Part shown: piece after piece, positions 58,851 through 64,000 of the stretch | Layout of the letters: each line of letters starts with the position of its first letter | How positions within the stretch are numbered: position 1 is the stretch's first letter | From: Zeus faber | Lineage: Eukaryota; Chordata; Actinopteri; Zeiformes; Zeidae | Assembly: GCA_960531495.1 (NCBI GenBank) | Contig: CAUIJY010000075.1 | Location: 1,364,001 to 1,428,000, forward strand | DNA: 64,000 nucleotides | Reading direction: 5' to 3' | The notes under the pieces: model-generated | Told to the model about the DNA's origin: nothing | What the model saw: the letters and a program-made list of their open reading frames with translations, nothing else | Database searches by the model: none | Translations under genes and position numbers: made by a program

Positions 58851-60887
58851 TCTTTATTTCAATCTTTCTTTCTTTCAATCTTTCTTTCAATCTTTATTTC
58901 ATTCTTTCTTTCAATCTTTCTTTTTTCAATCTATCTTGCAATCTTTCTTTCAATTGTTTAATCTTTCAATCTTTCTTTCATTCTTTCTTTCAATATTTCT
59001 TCAATCTTTCTTTAATAATTTCATTCTTTCTTTCAAACTTTCAATCTTTCTTTCAATCTTTCTTTAATAATTTCATTCTTTCTTTCAAACTTTCAATCTT
59101 TCTTTCATTCTTACTTTCAGTCTTTCAATTTTTTCTTTAAGTCTTTCTTTCAATCTTTCAATCTTTCAATCTTTCAATTTTTCTTTTATTCTTTCTTTCA
59201 ATCTTTATTACTTTCAATCTTTCTTTCAATCTTTCTTACTTTCAAATTATCTTTCTTTCAATATTTCTTTCAATCTTTCAATCTTTCTTTCAATCTTTCA
59301 ATCTTTCATTCTTTCTTTCAATCTTTCAATCTTTCAATCTTTCTTTCATTCTTTCTTTCATTCTTTCTTTCAGTCTTTCAACCTTTCCTAAAATCTTTCT
59401 TTCAATATTTAATTCTTACTTCAAATCTTTCTTTCTTTCTTTTTTCAATCTTTCTTTCATCCTTTCTATAAATCTTTCTTTCTTTCAATCTTTCTTTCAA
59501 TCTTTCAATCTATCAATCTTTCTTTAAATCTTTTATTCATTCTTTCTTTCAGTCTTTCAATCTTTCTATAAATCTTTCTTTCAATCTTTCTTTCAATCTT
59601 TCAATCTTTCAATTTTTCTATTTTTCAATCTTTCTTTCATTCTTTCTTTCAATCTTTCAATCTTTCTTTCAATCTTTCTTTCTTTTTTCAATCTTTCTTT
59701 CATTCTTTCTATAAATCTTTCTTTCTTTCAATCTTTCTTTCAATCTTTCAATCTTTCAATCTTTCTTTAATTATTTTATTCATTCTTTCTTTCAGTCTTT
59801 CAATCTTTCTTTAAATCTTTCTTTCAATCTTTCTTTCAATCTATCAATCTTTCAATTTTTCTTTCATTCTTTCTTTCAATCTTTATTACTTTCAATCTTT
59901 CTTTCAATCTTTCTTACTTTCATTCTCTCTTTCTTTCAATATTTCTTTCAATCTTTCAATCTTTCTTTCATTCTTTCATTCTTTCTTTCAATCGTTCTTT
60001 CATTCTTTCTTTCAATCTTTCATTCTTTCTTTCAGTCTTTCAACCTTTCTTAAAATCTTTCTTTCAATCTTTCTTTCAAGCTTTCAATATTTCTTTCAAT
60101 CTTTCTTTCAATCATTCAATCTTTCAATCTTTCTTTCTTTCAATCTTTCTTTCTATCTTTCTTTTAGTCTTTCTTTCAATCTTTCAATTTTTCAATCTAT
60201 CTTTCATTCTTTCTTTTTATCTTTCAATTTTTCTTTCATTGTTTCTTTCAATCTTTCTATCATTCTTTCATTCTTTCTTTCAATCGTTCTTTCATTCTTT
60301 CTTTCAATCTTTCAGTCTTTCTTTCAGTCTTTCAACCTTACTTAAAATCTTTCTTTCAATCTATCTTTCAAGCTTTCAATCTTTCTGTCAATCTTTCTTT
60401 CAATCATTCAAACTTTCAATCTTTCTTTCTTTCAATCTTTCTTTCTATCTTTCTTTCAATCTTTCTTTCCATCTTTCTTTCAATCTTTCTTTCAATCGTT
60501 CTTTCTTTCTTTTAGTCTTTCTTTCAATCTTTCAATTTTTCAATCTTTCTTTCATTCCTTCTTTTAATCTTTCAATCTTTCTTTCATTCTTTCTTTCAAT
60601 ATGTCAATCTTAAAATCTTTCTTTCAATCTTTCTTTCTTTCAATCTTTCTTTCAATCTTTTTTTCAATCTTTCTTTCAATCTTTCTTTCAATCTTTCAAT
60701 CTTTCTTTCAATATTTCTTTCAATCTTTCTTACTTTCATTCCTTCTTTCAATCTTTCTTTCAATTTTTCTTTCAATCTTTCTTTTTTCAATCTTTCGTTC
60801 GATCTTTCTTTCATTCTTTCTTTCAATCTTTCTTACTTTCAATCTTTCTTTCTTTCATTATTTCTTTCAATCTTTCAATCTTTCTTT
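58851..60887. repeat. Second decayed island of the array
   Basis: This stretch is diverged. It has one cassette (58951), then a local repeat around TTTAATAATTTCATTC (about 59010 and 59063), two CTATAAATC segments only about 242 bp apart (59466 and 59708), and irregular words such as CAACCTTTCCTAAAATC. HOR order cannot be followed. It resembles the island at 52.75-54.64 kb in texture. No gene is seen. Confidence 0.65.
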
Positions 60888-63800
60888 CAATCTTTCTTTC
60901 ATTCTTTCTTTCAATCTTTCTTTTTTCAATCTTTCTTGCAAACTTTCTTTCAATTTTTAATGTTTCAATCTTTCTTTCATTCTTTCTTTTAATGTTTCTT
61001 ACTTTCAATTTTTCTATCTTTCAAAATTTCTTCCAATCGTTCAATCTTTCTTTCATTATTTCTTTCAATCTTTCTTTCTTTCAATCTTTCTTTCCATCTT
61101 TCTTTCAATCTTTCTTTCATTCTTTCTTTCAATCTTTCAATCTTTCAATCTTTCAATCATTCTTTCATTCTTTTTTTCAATCTTTCAATCTTTCTTTCAA
61201 TATTTCTTTCAATCTTTCCTTCTTTCAATCTTTCTTTCCATCTTTCTTTCCATCTTTCTTTCATTCTTTCCTTCAGTCTTTCAATCTTTCTTTCAATCTT
61301 TCTTTTTTTCAAACTTTTTTTAAATCTTTCTTTCATTCTTTCTTTCAATCTTTCAATCTTTCTTTCAATCTATCTTTCTTTTTTCAATCTTTCTTTCATT
61401 CTTTCTATAAATCTTTCTTTCTTTCAATCTTTCTTTCAGTCTTTCAATCTTTCTTTAAATCAATCTTTCAATCTTTCTTTCAATCTTTCAATCTTTCAAT
61501 TTTTCTTTCATTCTTTCTTTCAATCTTTCAATCTTTCTTTCATTCTTTCTTTCAATCTTTCTTACCTTCAATTTTTCTATCTTTCAATATTTCTTCCAAT
61601 CGTTCAATCTTTCTTTCATTATTTCTTTCAATCTTTCTTTCCTTCAATCTTTCTTTCCATCTTTCTTTCAATCTTTCTTTCATTCTTTCTTTCAATGTTT
61701 CTTTTTTCAATATTTCTTTCAATCAGTCAATTTTTCTTTCATTCTTTCATTCTTTCTTTCAATCGTTCTTTCATTCTTTCTTTCAATCTTTCAATCTTTC
61801 TTTAAATATTTCAATCTTTCAGTCTTTCTTTCAATCTTTCTTTCAATCTTTCAATCTTTCTTTCATTCTTTCTTTAAATATTTCAATCTTTCAATCTTTC
61901 TTTAAATATTTCAATCTTTCAATCTTTCTTTCAATCTTTCTTTCAATCTTTCAATCTTTCTTTCATTCTTTCTTTAAATATTTCAATCTTTCAATCTTTC
62001 TTTCATTCTTTCTTTCAATCTTTCAATCTTTCTTTCATTCTTTCTTTCAATCTTTCTTACTTTCAATTTTTCTCTTTCAATATTTCTTCCAATCGTTCAA
62101 TCTTTCTTTCATTATTTCTTTCAATCTTTCTTTTATTTCTTTCAATCTTTCTTCCTTTCAATCTTTCTTTCCATCTTTCTTGCAATCTTTCTTTCATTCT
62201 TTCTTTCAATCTTTCAATCTTTCTTTCATTCTTTCTTTAAATATTTCAATCTTTCAATCTTTCTTGCAATCTTTCTTTCATTCTTTCTTTCAATCTTTCA
62301 ATCTTTCTTTCATTCTTTCTTTAAATATTTCAATCTTTCAATCTTTCTTTAAATATTTCAATCTTTCAATCTTTCTTTCAATCTTTCTTTCAATCTTTCA
62401 ATCTTTCTTTCATTCTTTCTTTAAATATTTCAATCTTTCAATCTTTCTTTCATTCTTTCTTTCAATCTTTCAATCTTTCTTTCATTCTTTCTTTCAATCT
62501 TTCAATCTTTCTTTCATTCTTTCTTTCAATCTTTCTTACCTTCAATTTTTCTATCTTTCAATATTTCTTCCAATCGTTCAATCTTTCTTTCATTATTTCT
62601 TTCAATCTTTCTTTCTTTCAATCTTTCTTTCCATCTTTCTTTCAATCTTTCTTTCATTCTTTCTTTCAATGTTTCTTTTTTCAATATTTCTTTCAATCAG
62701 TCAATTTTTCTTTCATTCTTTCATTCTTTCTTTCAATCGTTCTTTCATTCTTTCTTTCAATCTTTCAATCTTTCTTTAAATATTTCAATCTTTCAATCTT
62801 TCTTTCAATCTTTCTTTCAATCTTTCAATCTTTCTTTCATTCTTTCTTTCAATATTTCAATCTTTCAATCTTTCTTTAAATATTTCAATCTTTCAATCTT
62901 TCTTTCAATCTTTCTTTCAATCTTTCAATCTTTCTTTCATTCTTTCTTTAAATATTTCAATCTTTCAATCTTTCTTTCATTCTTTCTTTCAATCTTTCAA
63001 TCTTTCTTTCATTCTTTCTTTCAATCTTTCTTACTTTCAATTTTTCTCTTTCAATATTTCTTCCAATCGTTCAATCTTTCTTTCATTATTTCTTTCAATC
63101 TTTCTTTTATTTCTTTCAATCTTTCTTCCTTTCAATCTTTCTTTCCATCTTTCTTTCAATCTTTCTTTCATTCTTTCTTTCAATCTTTCTTTTTTCAATC
63201 TTTCTTGCAATCTTTCTTTCAATTGTTTAATCTTTCAATCTTTCTTTCATTCTTTCCTTCAGTCTTTCAATCTTTTTTTCAATCTTTCTTTCATTCTTTC
63301 TTTCAATCGTTCTTTCTTTCTTTTAGTCTTTCTTTCAATCTTTCAATTTTTCAATCTTTCTTTCATTCTCTCTTTTAATCTTTCAATCTTTCTTTCATTG
63401 TTTCTTTCAATCTTTCTTTCATTCTTTCTTTCATTCTTTCTTTCAATCTTTCTTTCAATCGTTCTTTCTTTCTTTTAGTCTTTCTTTCAATCTTTCAATT
63501 TTTCAATCTTTCTTTCATTCTTTCTTTTAATCTTTCAATCTTTCTTTCATTGTTTCTTTCAATCTTTCTTTCCATCTTTCTTTCATTCTTTCCTTCAGTC
63601 TTTCATTCTTCCTTTCAATCTTTCTTTTTTCAATATTTCTTGCAATCGTTCTTTCAATTGTTTAATCTTTCAATCTTTCTTTCATTCTTTCTTTCAGTCT
63701 TTCAATCTTTGTTTCAATCTTTCTTTCATTCTTTCTTTCAATCTTTCTGTCCGTCATTCATTCTTTCAGTCTTTCTTTCAATCATTCAATCTTTCAATCT

Positions 63801-64000
63801 TTCCTTCTATCTTTCTTTCAATCTTTCTTTCATTCTTTATTTCAATCTTTCTTTCATTCTTTCTTTCAATCTTTCATTCAATCTTTCTTTCAATCTTTCT
63901 TTCAATCTTTCTTTCAATCTTTCTTTCAATCGTTCTTTCATTCTTTCTTTTAATCTTTCAATCTTTCTTACATTGTTTCTTTCAATCTTTCTGTCTTTCA
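60888..64000. repeat. 3.1-kb HOR duplication, second copy (runs off the window)
   Basis: This is the partner of 54790-57834. The minus-strand frame at 55059-55250 is reproduced unchanged at 61157-61348, and that at 56871-57056 at 63037-63222. The two copies differ by one 68-bp change (17 four-base steps) and very few substitutions. The copy is still matching when the window ends. Confidence 0.8.

Larger units (their letters stand above)
38624..64000. repeat. Right arm of the same higher-order satellite
   Basis: The same pyrimidine-rich TTTC-family array resumes directly after the LINE and runs to the window end. The first 3.7 kb continues the HOR copy that the LINE split. To about 48.7 kb it shares the left-arm fingerprints. 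From about 49.6 kb the diagnostic words change (CTATAAATC instead of CTATAGATC, CAATCAGTC instead of CAATCTGTC, TTTCTCTTTCAATA instead of TTTCTATCTTTCAATA), and two strongly decayed islands appear. No gene, RNA gene or second transposon is visible. Confidence 0.97.

Noticed and set aside
1-64000. CRISPR array or bacterial origin
   Set aside because: The repeats are continuous without unique spacers, there are no cas genes, and the only gene is an animal-type LINE polyprotein.

Overview
The window is almost entirely one giant, degenerate tetranucleotide satellite interrupted by a single full-length retrotransposon. No host protein-coding gene, RNA gene, CRISPR array or prokaryotic feature is supported. 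The retrotransposon is an L2-clade LINE. Its 3' end has the GGATA-loop hairpin and TGTAA-type tail known from eel and other fish L2 elements, so a teleost fish genome is the most likely source. The species cannot be told from this sequence.

Layout. Positions 1-34467 and 38624-64000 are a pyrimidine-rich array on the + strand. Its basic step is 4 bp (TTTC with variants TCAA, TCAT, TTAA, TACT), and G is rare. The array is not a simple microsatellite. Variant 4-mers form long fingerprints that recur at kilobase scale, so this is a higher-order repeat (HOR). A punctuating cassette (TTGCAA, then CAATTGTTTAATC) recurs about 47 times at irregular spacings from about 0.33 to 3.3 kb. Blocks of 0.7 to 5.7 kb are repeated in tandem or nearby: a 1180-bp-offset pair at 1-1855, four related long blocks between 3.3 and 32.5 kb, a 702-bp tandem pair at 24.1-25.5 kb, a 5.7-kb pair at 24.8-30.5 and 32.5-42.3 kb (LINE excluded), a 1224-bp-offset pair at 49.6-52.1 kb and a 3.1-kb pair at 54.8-57.8 and 60.9-64.0 kb. 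From about 49.6 kb rightward a different subfamily takes over, with two badly decayed islands (52.75-54.64 and 58.85-60.89 kb). Orientation never inverts.

The LINE (about 34478-38613, + strand) has a 5' region made of one complete 616-bp monomer and one 404-bp partial monomer that appear identical over their shared length. These are followed by one intact 965-codon ORF encoding an apurinic-type endonuclease and a reverse transcriptase, a 164-bp 3' UTR with the hairpin, and a short tail. A 10-bp target duplication (TTCTTTCAAT) flanks it. The empty pre-insertion site survives in at least four paralogous HOR copies within the window (near 15417, 26814, 28529 and 40328), so the insertion came after the duplication of its host block.

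The many long reading frames in the array (up to 1202 codons on +, and Lys-Glu-Arg-rich frames on -) result from a 4-bp repeat that rarely makes stop codons. They are not annotated as genes. Block boundaries in the array are read by eye and are approximate to tens of bases.
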